A stretch of 6,263 nt of DNA from Pseudomonadota bacterium (GTDB lineage Bacteria; Pseudomonadota; Gammaproteobacteria; Burkholderiales; Burkholderiaceae_C). The stretch's first letter is position 1. The number at the start of each line of letters is the position of its first letter. This document shows, piece after piece, positions 1-5,040 of this stretch. The DNA is taken from contig JAUPTP010000149.1 in assembly GCA_030918015.1 (NCBI GenBank), forward strand, positions 1-6,263, written 5' to 3'. A program made the translations under genes and the position numbers. A model generated the notes under the pieces. It saw nothing but the letters and a program-made list of their open reading frames with translations, was not told the DNA's origin and searched no databases.

Positions 1-950
1 CCACGGTGGGCACTGCGCCCATCAAAGAGCAGGTGATCCACTTCATCAACAAGAAGATGCCCGGCGGGCTGCCCAAGAAAACGGCGCGTGCCTTGCTGGA
101 CATTGAAGATGCGGATTACGTGCCCATCATCCGCAACCCGAAGTCCACCACCTCGGAGACCGAGGCGGTGTTCTACTTCCCCGGCTGCGGCTCTGAGCGC
201 TTGTTCAGCCAAGTGGGTTTGGCGACCCAAGCCATGCTCTGGCATGCCGGCGTGCAGACTGTGCTGCCACCGGGCTACCTGTGCTGCGGTTACCCCCAGC
301 GTGGCTCCGGCCAGGCGGACAAAGCCGAGAAGATGATCACCGACAACCGGGTGCTGTTCCACCGCGTCGCCAACACGCTGAACTACCTCGACATCAAGAC
401 GGTGGTGGTCTCCTGCGGCACCTGCTTCGACCAGCTCCAGGGCTACCAGTTCGACAAGATCTTCCCCGGCTGCCGCATCGTCGACATTCACGAATACCTG
501 TTGGAAAAAGGCATCACGCTGCAGGGGCAGGGCAACTTCATGTACCACGACCCCTGCCACACGCCGATGAAGCAGCAGGATCCGATGAAGACGGTCAAGG
601 CGCTGGTCGGCCCCGGCGTGGTCAAGTCCGATCGCTGCTGCGGCGAGTCCGGCACGCTGGGCGTGACCCGGCCCGACATCTCGACGCAGATCCGCTTCCG
701 CAAGGAAGAGGAGATCCGCAAGGCGGAGTCGACGCTGCGTGCCCAGGGGGCGCAGGGCGACCTGAAGATCCTGACCTCCTGCCCGAGCTGCCTGCAAGGC
801 CTGTCGCGCTACGGCGACGACCTGCAGAACGGCCTGCTCGAGGCCGACTACATCGTCGTCGAGATGGCACGCCAGATCCTGGGCGAGAACTGGATGCCTG
901 ACTATGTCGGCCGGGCCAACGCCGGCGGCATCGAGCGGGTTCTGGTCTGA
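1..950 (+). CDS. FAD/FMN-binding oxidoreductase with C-terminal CCG Fe-S domains (5'-partial)
   Basis: This is the C-terminal part of a large flavin/iron-sulfur oxidoreductase. The frame is open to the left window edge. A GTG at position 6 is in frame but has no ribosome binding site, so I treat the gene as truncated by the window. Counting from that GTG, the 314 residues hold two cysteine-rich CCG modules like those of heterodisulfide reductase HdrB/HdrD and glycolate oxidase GlcF. The first has Cys61, Cys93-Cys94-Gly and Cys137-x-x-Cys140. The second has Cys184 in HDPCH, Cys211-Cys212-Gly and Cys259-x-x-Cys262. Such modules bind Fe-S clusters and pass electrons to or from a quinone or another carrier. 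The ending NWMPDYVGRANAGGIERVLV resembles, from memory, the C-terminus of the roughly 1,300-residue DUF3683/FAD-linked oxidase proteins of Betaproteobacteria, in which FAD-binding and 4Fe-4S domains precede the CCG modules. The substrate is not known; a D-lactate or other 2-hydroxyacid is a guess from related FAD oxidases. It lies upstream of DUF971 and ubiE. Confidence 0.85.
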   Translation, partial: TVGTAPIKEQVIHFINKKMPGGLPKKTARALLDIEDADYVPIIRNPKSTTSETEAVFYFPGCGSERLFSQVGLATQAMLWHAGVQTVLPPGYLCCGYPQRGSGQADKAEKMITDNRVLFHRVANTLNYLDIKTVVVSCGTCFDQLQGYQFDKIFPGCRIVDIHEYLLEKGITLQGQGNFMYHDPCHTPMKQQDPMKTVKALVGPGVVKSDRCCGESGTLGVTRPDISTQIRFRKEEEIRKAESTLRAQGAQGDLKILTSCPSCLQGLSRYGDDLQNGLLEADYIVVEMARQILGENWMPDYVGRANAGGIERVLV

Positions 951-996
951 TCGCCTGGATTCGTCGGGATCATGGTCGCAAGGCCGCGGTGTCGCG

Positions 997-1002
997 GATA
1001 AT
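997..1002 (+). promoter_or_regulatory. possible -10 element upstream of DUF971-ubiE
   Basis: GATAAT matches the sigma-70 -10 consensus at five of six positions. It lies in the gap between the oxidoreductase gene and the DUF971 gene. At normal spacing the -35 region is poor (TGGTCG, 18 bp upstream), so this is only a candidate start site for the DUF971-ubiE pair. Transcription could equally continue from the upstream gene. Confidence 0.22.
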
Positions 1003-1003
1003 C

Positions 1004-1025
1004 CCTCGTGCCGTGAGGCACGGGG
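1004..1025 (+). terminator. GNRA-capped hairpin after the oxidoreductase gene
   Basis: A perfect CGTGCC / GGCACG stem (1007-1012 with 1017-1022) is closed by a GTGA tetraloop of the GNRA class. A T-G wobble and two C-G pairs extend it to nine pairs. It lies 54 bp after the stop codon. No T tract follows, so it is not a classical intrinsic terminator. It may be a 3'-end processing or stability hairpin, or part of the DUF971 leader if the -10 element at 997 is used. Confidence 0.35.
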
Positions 1026-1094
1026 CGTCCTGACCGGGCATCCCGATCCTCATGATCGACGCCGCCCCTGCGCCTTTTTCCGGATGAGATCCCG

Positions 1095-1514
1095 ATGACC
1101 CGTCAGTCTGCCCCCCAGCCCACCGCCCTGACGCTGCACCAGCAGTCCCGCGTGCTGGAGATCGGTTTCGATGACGGCAACGTCTTCCGGCTTCCCTTCG
1201 AGCTGATGCGGGTCTACTCGCCCTCGGCCGAAGTCCGGGGCCACGGCCCGGGCCAGGAGGTGCTGCAGACCGGCAAGCGCCAGGTCGACATCGTCGATCT
1301 GCAGCTGGTCGGCCACTACGCCATCCAGCCGGTCTTCAGCGACGGGCATGACAGCGGTCTCTACACCTGGGAGATGCTGCATGACCTGGGTCTGCGCCAG
1401 CAGGCCCTGTGGCAGGACTATCTCGACCGGCTGACCGCCGCCGGTGCCGACCGCGACGCACCGATGCAGAGCGCCGCGCCCGCGGGGGGCGGCTGCGCAT
1501 CCCACGGACATTGA
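1095..1514 (+). CDS. DUF971 family protein (gamma-butyrobetaine hydroxylase N-terminal-like domain)
   Basis: This 139-residue protein consists of a single DUF971 domain, the fold that forms the N-terminal domain of gamma-butyrobetaine hydroxylase. Family features are LEIGFDDG (21-28), the segment [19 protein letters not shown] (33-51) and [14 protein letters not shown] (82-95). In many relatives the middle segment carries a zinc-binding Cys-x-Cys-x-x-Cys; here those positions are Ser42, Ser44 and Val47, while the likely fourth ligand His85 remains. A low-complexity tail ends in GGGCASHGH. The cellular role is unknown; DUF971 proteins have been linked loosely to Fe-S proteins and cofactor metabolism. 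The ATG at 1095 is preceded by the SD-like GGATGAG (1082-1088). The gene ends 22 bp before ubiE, an arrangement common in Betaproteobacteria as I recall, so the two are probably cotranscribed. Confidence 0.88.
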   Translation: MTRQSAPQPTALTLHQQSRVLEIGFDDGNVFRLPFELMRVYSPSAEVRGHGPGQEVLQTGKRQVDIVDLQLVGHYAIQPVFSDGHDSGLYTWEMLHDLGLRQQALWQDYLDRLTAAGADRDAPMQSAAPAGGGCASHGH

Positions 1515-1536
1515 GGCCCCCGATTCTTCCCTGCCC

Positions 1537-2268
1537 ATGAGCGATACCCACTTCGGTTTCAAGACGGTTGATGAACAGAACAAGGCGCGCATGGTGCGCG
1601 GCGTGTTCGACTCGGTCGCGGCCCGCTATGACGTGATGAACGACCTGATGTCGGGCGGCATGCACCGGCTCTGGAAGGCCTACACGCTGGCCGTGTCCGG
1701 TGCGCGCGAGGGCCAGCAGGTGCTCGACATCGCGGGCGGCACCGGTGACCTGAGCCGCGCCTTCGCGCGCAAGGTCGGCCGCAGCGGCTGCGTGGTGCAC
1801 ACCGACATCAACGAGGCGATGCTGAGCCGCGGCCGTGACCGTCTGGTCGACGAAGGGCTGGTGCTCTCGACCGTGCTGTGCGATGCCGAGAAGCTGCCGT
1901 TCCCCGACAACCGCTTCGACATCGTGTCGGTCGCCTTCGGCCTGCGCAACATGACCCACAAGGACGTCGCGCTGGCCGAGATGTGCCGGGTGCTCAAGCC
2001 GGGCGGCAAGCTGATGGTGCTGGAGTTCTCGAAGGTGGCTGCACCGCTCGAGAAGGTCTACGACTGGTACTCCTTCAGCGTGCTGCCCAGGCTGGGTCGG
2101 ATGGTGGCCGGCGATGCGGAAAGCTACCGCTACCTGGCGGAGTCCATCCGCATGCATCCGGGGCAGGCCGAGCTGAAGGCGATGATGAAGACGGCCGGCT
2201 TCGGCCATGTCGATGTCCACAACCTGACCGCAGGCGTCGTCGCCCTGCATGTCGGCCTGAAGTGCTGA
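1537..2268 (+). CDS. ubiE: Ubiquinone/menaquinone biosynthesis C-methyltransferase UbiE
   Basis: UbiE is a SAM-dependent C-methyltransferase. It methylates 2-methoxy-6-polyprenyl-1,4-benzoquinol in ubiquinone synthesis and demethylmenaquinol where menaquinone is made. The 243 residues compare with 251 in E. coli. Both family signatures are present: [16 protein letters not shown] (31-46) and [15 protein letters not shown] (151-165). The SAM-binding motif I is LDIAGGTGD (63-71), an acidic D90 follows in HTDIN, and FGLRNM lies at 134-139. The open frame extends 31 codons further upstream through the end of the DUF971 gene, but the family's N-terminus ([20 protein letters not shown]) fixes the start at 1537. 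No Shine-Dalgarno sequence lies directly before this ATG; the nearest purine run is the TGAGG at 1512, overlapping the DUF971 stop, so reinitiation after DUF971 translation is likely. In many Betaproteobacteria ubiE is followed by a Tim44-like gene, ubiJ and ubiB; here the next gene belongs to polysaccharide synthesis. Confidence 0.96.
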   Translation: MSDTHFGFKTVDEQNKARMVRGVFDSVAARYDVMNDLMSGGMHRLWKAYTLAVSGAREGQQVLDIAGGTGDLSRAFARKVGRSGCVVHTDINEAMLSRGRDRLVDEGLVLSTVLCDAEKLPFPDNRFDIVSVAFGLRNMTHKDVALAEMCRVLKPGGKLMVLEFSKVAAPLEKVYDWYSFSVLPRLGRMVAGDAESYRYLAESIRMHPGQAELKAMMKTAGFGHVDVHNLTAGVVALHVGLKC

Positions 2269-2518
2269 CAGGGGGTTCCCTGCTGGCCACTGGAACGCGG
2301 GGGGATTTCGAAGTGAATAGATCACGTTTCCAGGGTGACAACGTGTTTCTGCCGCCGGCCCCGTAATTACTTCTTTTGCCAGATTGGGCGGGGCCCCGAG
2401 AATGAGGGCACGAACTGAGATGCGCTTGCCCGTTGTCGCAGTTGGTACAAACCGTCACTCTCTCGTCAATACGTCACACAATCATGCTCCAGTTTCCCCT
2501 GCATGAGGGATCAAGAAG

Positions 2519-2548
2519 TCTGGATCAGCGGCGATGGAGCGATCCAGA
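2519..2548 (+). repeat. 8-bp inverted repeat TCTGGATC-N14-GATCCAGA
   Basis: The arms at 2519-2526 and 2541-2548 are perfectly complementary, about 85 bp before the sugar transferase start. It could be a dyad operator for a dimeric regulator, or the first hairpin of an RNA leader, since two further stem-loops follow directly. The sequence alone does not decide between these. Confidence 0.45.
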
Positions 2549-2558
2549 TCGAAAATCA

Positions 2559-2615
2559 GGAGGTTGTCTGGAGACCTCCCGTTCTTCGTGACGTGAGAAC
2601 CAACTCCAGTTTTTT
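2559..2615 (+). promoter_or_regulatory. attenuator-like leader structure before the sugar transferase
   Basis: Two mutually exclusive foldings are visible. One is a hairpin GGAGGT (2559-2564) with ACCTCC (2574-2579). In the other, CTGGAG (2568-2573), which lies in the loop of the first, pairs with CTCCAG (2604-2609) around a small GTTCT / AGAAC hairpin (2581-2585 with 2596-2600). The second stem is followed at once by six T residues (2610-2615), as in an intrinsic terminator. The first hairpin also hides a near-perfect Shine-Dalgarno AGGAGGT that has no start codon at a usable distance. The stems are short (6 bp), so this is a hypothesis about leader control and not a demonstrated attenuator. 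Confidence 0.35.
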
Positions 2616-2631
2616 CTAGGGGGCTGTCAGG

Positions 2632-4041
2632 ATGTTTCGAGTTTTCCAGCACCGATCGTCGGGGACTCACTTCGTTGAGCTGTTCGCGGACGGGCTGCTT
2701 TGCTTCATTGCCGCGCTGCTGTCGGCGGCCACCCTGGCCAGCCCGCTGCCCGGTGTGAGTCCGCTGGCGCAGATCATCACGCCGAACATTCTGCTGGTGG
2801 CCTTTTCCTTCGCGCTGGTGATGGCGCTGCTGTATTCCTTCGTCGGGCTCTATCGGCATCGCAATCTCGGTCTGATGCCGATGATCCTGCGTATCTGTTT
2901 TTCATTTCTGGCGGGGGGCTACATCACGTATCTGGCCATCCAGTACATCAGCTATGACGGATATGCTGGTCAGCTGGTCGGATATTCGCTGGTGTATCTG
3001 CTGCTGGGCCTGATGCTGTATCGCGGCGCGGCCTGGATGGTGCGCCAGGCCGTGGGGACCCGTCGGGTGCTGATCGTGGGCACCGGACCGGATGCCCGCC
3101 AGGTCTGCACCGACCTGCGCGCGGGTGGGCAGTGGGCGGGCTATGACGTGGTCGGCTTCTATCCCACGACCGAGCAGATCGACCGCGCTGCGCTGCGGGG
3201 AGCGGCCCATGTCTTCGAGTCCAGCCAGAAGCTGGTGGAACTGGTGCGGGAGCACCGCATCAACGAGATCATCGTGGCGGTGCGCGAGCAGCGCGGCGGC
3301 GGCGTGCCGATGAACGACCTGCTCGAGTGCCGCATCGGTGGCGTGCCGATCATGGACCTGGCCTACTTCTACGAGCGCACCAAGGCCGAGGTGCCGGTCG
3401 ACAGCCTCAAGGCCAGCTGGCTGGTCTATGGCGACGGCTTCGTGCAGGGCCAGGCGCGCGAGATCACCAAGCGGCTGTTCGACATCGTCAGCTCGTCGGT
3501 GCTGCTGATCATCGGCGCGCCGGTGATGATGCTGACGGCGCTGCTGATCAAGCTCGACAGCCCCGGGCCGATCATCTACAAGCAGGAGCGCGTCGGTCTG
3601 GGCGGCAAGGGCTTCATGTGCATCAAGTTCCGCAGCATGCGCACCGATGCCGAGAAGGATGGCGTCGCCCGCTGGGCCTCGAAGAACGATTCGCGCATCA
3701 CCCGCGTCGGTGCGTTCATCCGCAAGACCCGCATCGACGAGCTGCCGCAGCTGTTCAGCGTGCTGCGTGGCGAGATGAGCATGGTCGGTCCGCGTCCGGA
3801 GCGTCCGTCCTTTGTCGCACAACTGCGCGAACAGATCCCGTACTATGACCTGCGTCACACCGTGAAGCCCGGGCTGACCGGCTGGGCCCAGGTGCGCTAT
3901 GCCTACGGTGCGTCGCTGGAAGATGCGCGCAAGAAGCACCAGTTCGACCTCTACTACGTCAAGAACAACTCGCTCCTGCTGGATCTGCAGGTTCTGATCG
4001 AAACGGTCAGCGTGGTGCTCTTCCGGGAGGGGGCTCACTGA
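2632..4041 (+). CDS. XrtA/PEP-CTERM-type exopolysaccharide sugar transferase (undecaprenyl-phosphate, polyprenyl glycosylphosphotransferase)
   Basis: This inner-membrane enzyme transfers a sugar-1-phosphate from a nucleotide sugar to undecaprenyl phosphate, the first step of EPS repeat-unit assembly. The 469 residues show the full WbaP/EpsB-like layout. Four N-terminal membrane segments lie at about 15-36, 50-73, 83-104 and 112-130. A nucleotide-binding-like domain starts with [11 protein letters not shown] (145-155). A re-entrant or membrane helix follows at about 283-307, then the bacterial sugar transferase catalytic domain to the end. Catalytic-domain marks are [13 protein letters not shown] (332-344), the acidic pair in TRIDELPQL (366-374), GPRPERP (386-392) and [17 protein letters not shown] (412-428). 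Length and these motifs fit the TIGR03013-type enzymes found with exosortase A. The specific sugar cannot be read from the sequence. The ATG at 2632 has a purine-rich SD (AGGGGG, 2618-2623) eight bases upstream. A terminator follows, so it may be its own transcription unit at the head of the locus. Confidence 0.93.
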   Translation: MFRVFQHRSSGTHFVELFADGLLCFIAALLSAATLASPLPGVSPLAQIITPNILLVAFSFALVMALLYSFVGLYRHRNLGLMPMILRICFSFLAGGYITYLAIQYISYDGYAGQLVGYSLVYLLLGLMLYRGAAWMVRQAVGTRRVLIVGTGPDARQVCTDLRAGGQWAGYDVVGFYPTTEQIDRAALRGAAHVFESSQKLVELVREHRINEIIVAVREQRGGGVPMNDLLECRIGGVPIMDLAYFYERTKAEVPVDSLKASWLVYGDGFVQGQAREITKRLFDIVSSSVLLIIGAPVMMLTALLIKLDSPGPIIYKQERVGLGGKGFMCIKFRSMRTDAEKDGVARWASKNDSRITRVGAFIRKTRIDELPQLFSVLRGEMSMVGPRPERPSFVAQLREQIPYYDLRHTVKPGLTGWAQVRYAYGASLEDARKKHQFDLYYVKNNSLLLDLQVLIETVSVVLFREGAH

Positions 4042-4102
4042 GTTCCTTGCCATGCTCGGCCCGGTCCGCTCACATCGACCCGGCTGGCATTGCTTTCACA
4101 GT

Positions 4103-4135
4103 GGCAGCGCACGAGCCTGGTTCGTGCGCTGTTTT
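4103..4135 (+). terminator. intrinsic terminator after the sugar transferase
   Basis: A perfect 10-bp stem CAGCGCACGA (4105-4114) / TCGTGCGCTG (4122-4131) with a 7-nt loop is followed by TTTT. Two G-T wobbles at the base extend it. It lies about 60 bp after the stop codon and is the clearest intrinsic terminator in the window. Confidence 0.75.
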
Positions 4136-4170
4136 CACTTCAGGAATCGTTCGTTTTTATCACTTATACA

Positions 4171-4187
4171 TTGGCGTCAACCATGCA
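4171..4187 (+). promoter_or_regulatory. candidate sigma-54 (-24/-12) promoter for the export gene
   Basis: TTGGCGTCAACCATGCA has the invariant GG (4173-4174) and GC (4185-4186) separated by exactly 10 bases, with TTGGC at -24 and ATGCA at -12 against the consensus YTGGCACG-N4-TTGCW. The positions between are less good (GTC instead of ACG, AT instead of TT). It lies between the terminator at 4103-4135 and the export gene, in a stretch that is about 47% GC over 4141-4260 by hand count. A start near 4198 would leave a leader of about 118 nt. RpoN control of EPS/PEP-CTERM genes with the PrsK/PrsR pair is known from Zoogloea, which makes this plausible but not shown. Confidence 0.42.
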
Positions 4188-4263
4188 CACGCATGATTCA
4201 CGAACGCTGTGCTTGGTGGTGAACTTGTAAGAATTTCTTGCGTGGTCGGCGTACGATCAGGTC

Positions 4264-4278
4264 GCGTGCCGCGCACGC
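4264..4278 (+). repeat. small GC-rich hairpin in the export-gene leader
   Basis: GCGTGC and GCACGC form a perfect 6-bp inverted repeat with a 3-nt loop, 38 bp before the start codon and upstream of its Shine-Dalgarno sequence. It may shape the 5' leader RNA; no function can be assigned. Confidence 0.35.
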
Positions 4279-4315
4279 TCGCAGGATGCTTGGAATTTTC
4301 AAGAGAGGAATTCGC

Positions 4316-4948
4316 ATGAGGATCGAAACGGGCCGTCTGTCGCGCGCGGCCGCTGTGCTGCTGGCTTCGGTGGTGGCCTTCGGCAGCCTGTCGGGCTGCA
4401 GCACCGGACGGTATCCGCCGGCCCCCCGGTCTGCCGAGACCCCCGACCACCGCTACAAGATCGGCCCGCTGGACACGCTCAACATCGTGGTCTGGCGCAA
4501 TCCCGAGCTTTCGGCCATCGTGACCGTGCGTCCGGACGGCCGCATCTCGACGCCGCTGGTGGCCGACGTGCAGGCCTCGGGCAAGAGCCCCGATGCGCTG
4601 TCCCAGGAGATCGCCGCCGAACTCGGCAAGGTGATCCGCGATCCGGTGGTGACCGTGGTGGTCGGCAGCTTCCAGGGCGTCTACAGCGACCAGATCCGGA
4701 TCGTCGGCGAGGCGGCCAAGCCCCAGAGCGTGGCGTTCCGTCAGAACATGAGCCTGCTCGATGTCATGATCCAGGTGGGCGGTCTGACCGACTTCGCCGA
4801 TGGCAACGGCGCCGTGCTGGTGCGCGGCTCCGAAGCCGGCAAGCAGTACAGCATCCGCCTGAAGGATCTGCTCAAGCGCGGTGACATCTCCGCCAACGTG
4901 GATGTCAAGCCGGGCGACATCATCATCGTGCCGCAGAGCTGGTTCTGA
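4316..4948 (+). CDS. XrtA/PEP-CTERM-type polysaccharide export lipoprotein (Wza-like, PES + SLBB)
   Basis: This is a periplasmic or outer-membrane lipoprotein that takes part in EPS export. The 210-residue product begins with a signal peptide: RLSR, a hydrophobic run at 11-24, then the lipobox LSGC with lipidation at Cys28. The polysaccharide export (PES) domain runs from about 44 to 118 (YKIGPLDTLNIVVWRNPELS at 47-66, RPDGRISTPLVADV at 72-85). A SLBB domain covers about 126-205, with IRIVGEAAKP at 127-136 and NMSLLDVMIQVGGL at 144-157. It ends in VKPGDIIIVPQSWF, typical of the TIGR03027-like export proteins that accompany exosortase A. It is much shorter than E. coli Wza (about 380 residues) and lacks the C-terminal helix that forms Wza's outer-membrane pore. 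The frame is open upstream to a TTG at 4238, but the SD GAGAGGA (4303-4309) and the lipoprotein signal support the ATG at 4316. It is followed by the chain-length gene after a strong stem-loop. Confidence 0.93.
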   Translation: MRIETGRLSRAAAVLLASVVAFGSLSGCSTGRYPPAPRSAETPDHRYKIGPLDTLNIVVWRNPELSAIVTVRPDGRISTPLVADVQASGKSPDALSQEIAAELGKVIRDPVVTVVVGSFQGVYSDQIRIVGEAAKPQSVAFRQNMSLLDVMIQVGGLTDFADGNGAVLVRGSEAGKQYSIRLKDLLKRGDISANVDVKPGDIIIVPQSWF

Positions 4949-4958
4949 GACCCCCTTG

Positions 4959-5012
4959 CAGGCCCGTGGCCGAGGTGCCACCGCGCAAGCGCGGTGGCCA
5001 GGTCACGGCCTG
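4959..5012 (+). repeat. 54-nt long stem-loop between export and chain-length genes
   Basis: The inner stem GCCACCGCG (4977-4985) / CGCGGTGGC (4990-4998) is nine perfect pairs around a CAAG loop. An outer stem pairs 4959-4971 with 5001-5012 (CAGGCC with GGCCTG, then GTGGCC with GGTCAC, with one bulged C and one G-T pair), separated from the inner stem by a small internal loop. About 21 pairs form in all. It starts 11 bp after the export stop and ends 28 bp before the next start codon. No T tract follows, so it is more likely an RNA stability, processing or partial-termination element than a full terminator. Confidence 0.7.
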
Positions 5013-5040
5013 AATCGAAGACTACAGGTAGACCGCCGGT

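Larger units (their letters stand above)
2269..2631 (+). other. 363-bp intergenic region between ubiE and the EPS locus
   Basis: I see no convincing gene here. The first part holds a 5-bp hairpin right after the ubiE stop (CAGGG / CCCTG, 2269-2282, no T tract), a dyad CACGTT-N11-AACGTG (2323-2345), and a GC palindrome CGGGGCCCCG (2389-2398) that can also pair back to GGCCCCG at 2357-2363. A weak sigma-70-like pair, TTGCCA (2376-2381) and GAGAAT (2398-2403) at 16-bp spacing, is the only promoter candidate I can offer. The word CGTCA occurs at 2453, 2464 and 2472, and in reverse at 2589. Positions 2501-2560 are about 53% GC by hand count, lower than the coding DNA. The last 115 bp carry tandem hairpins listed separately. 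No -24/-12 promoter with a GG-N10-GC core was found between 2400 and 2631. Confidence 0.6.

Noticed and set aside
1052..1087. Eleven-codon open frame just before the DUF971 start (possible leader peptide)
   Set aside because: It has no ribosome binding site and no run of regulatory codons. The stop happens to overlap the GGATGAG that serves as the DUF971 Shine-Dalgarno.
1444..1536. Upstream extension of ubiE by 31 codons into the DUF971 gene
   Set aside because: The extra residues are the out-of-frame reading of the DUF971 tail, and the family N-terminus begins at 1537.
2284..2299. GG-N10-GC pattern just after the ubiE stop
   Set aside because: Only the GG and GC cores match. It would give a leader of more than 300 nt, and the flanking bases fit the sigma-54 consensus poorly.
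1336..2325. Minus-strand open frame (329 codons) opposite ubiE and the end of DUF971
   Set aside because: UbiE on the + strand is full length with both signatures. The reverse translation is His/Arg/Ala-rich with no recognisable domain.
2902..4053. Long minus-strand open frame (383 codons) opposite the sugar transferase
   Set aside because: The + strand protein has clear family motifs throughout. The antisense translation is rich in His, Arg, Ala and Gln, as expected from reading GC-rich codons backwards, and matches no family I recognise.
4102..4116. A second GG-N10-GC pattern (TGGCA at the -24 position)
   Set aside because: It lies inside the terminator stem and has GAGC instead of TTGC at -12, so the pattern is better explained by the hairpin.
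4238..4315. Upstream extension of the export gene from TTG 4238 or ATG 4286
   Set aside because: The extension would put an arginine-rich segment before a normal lipoprotein signal peptide. Only the ATG at 4316 has a good Shine-Dalgarno sequence at correct spacing.
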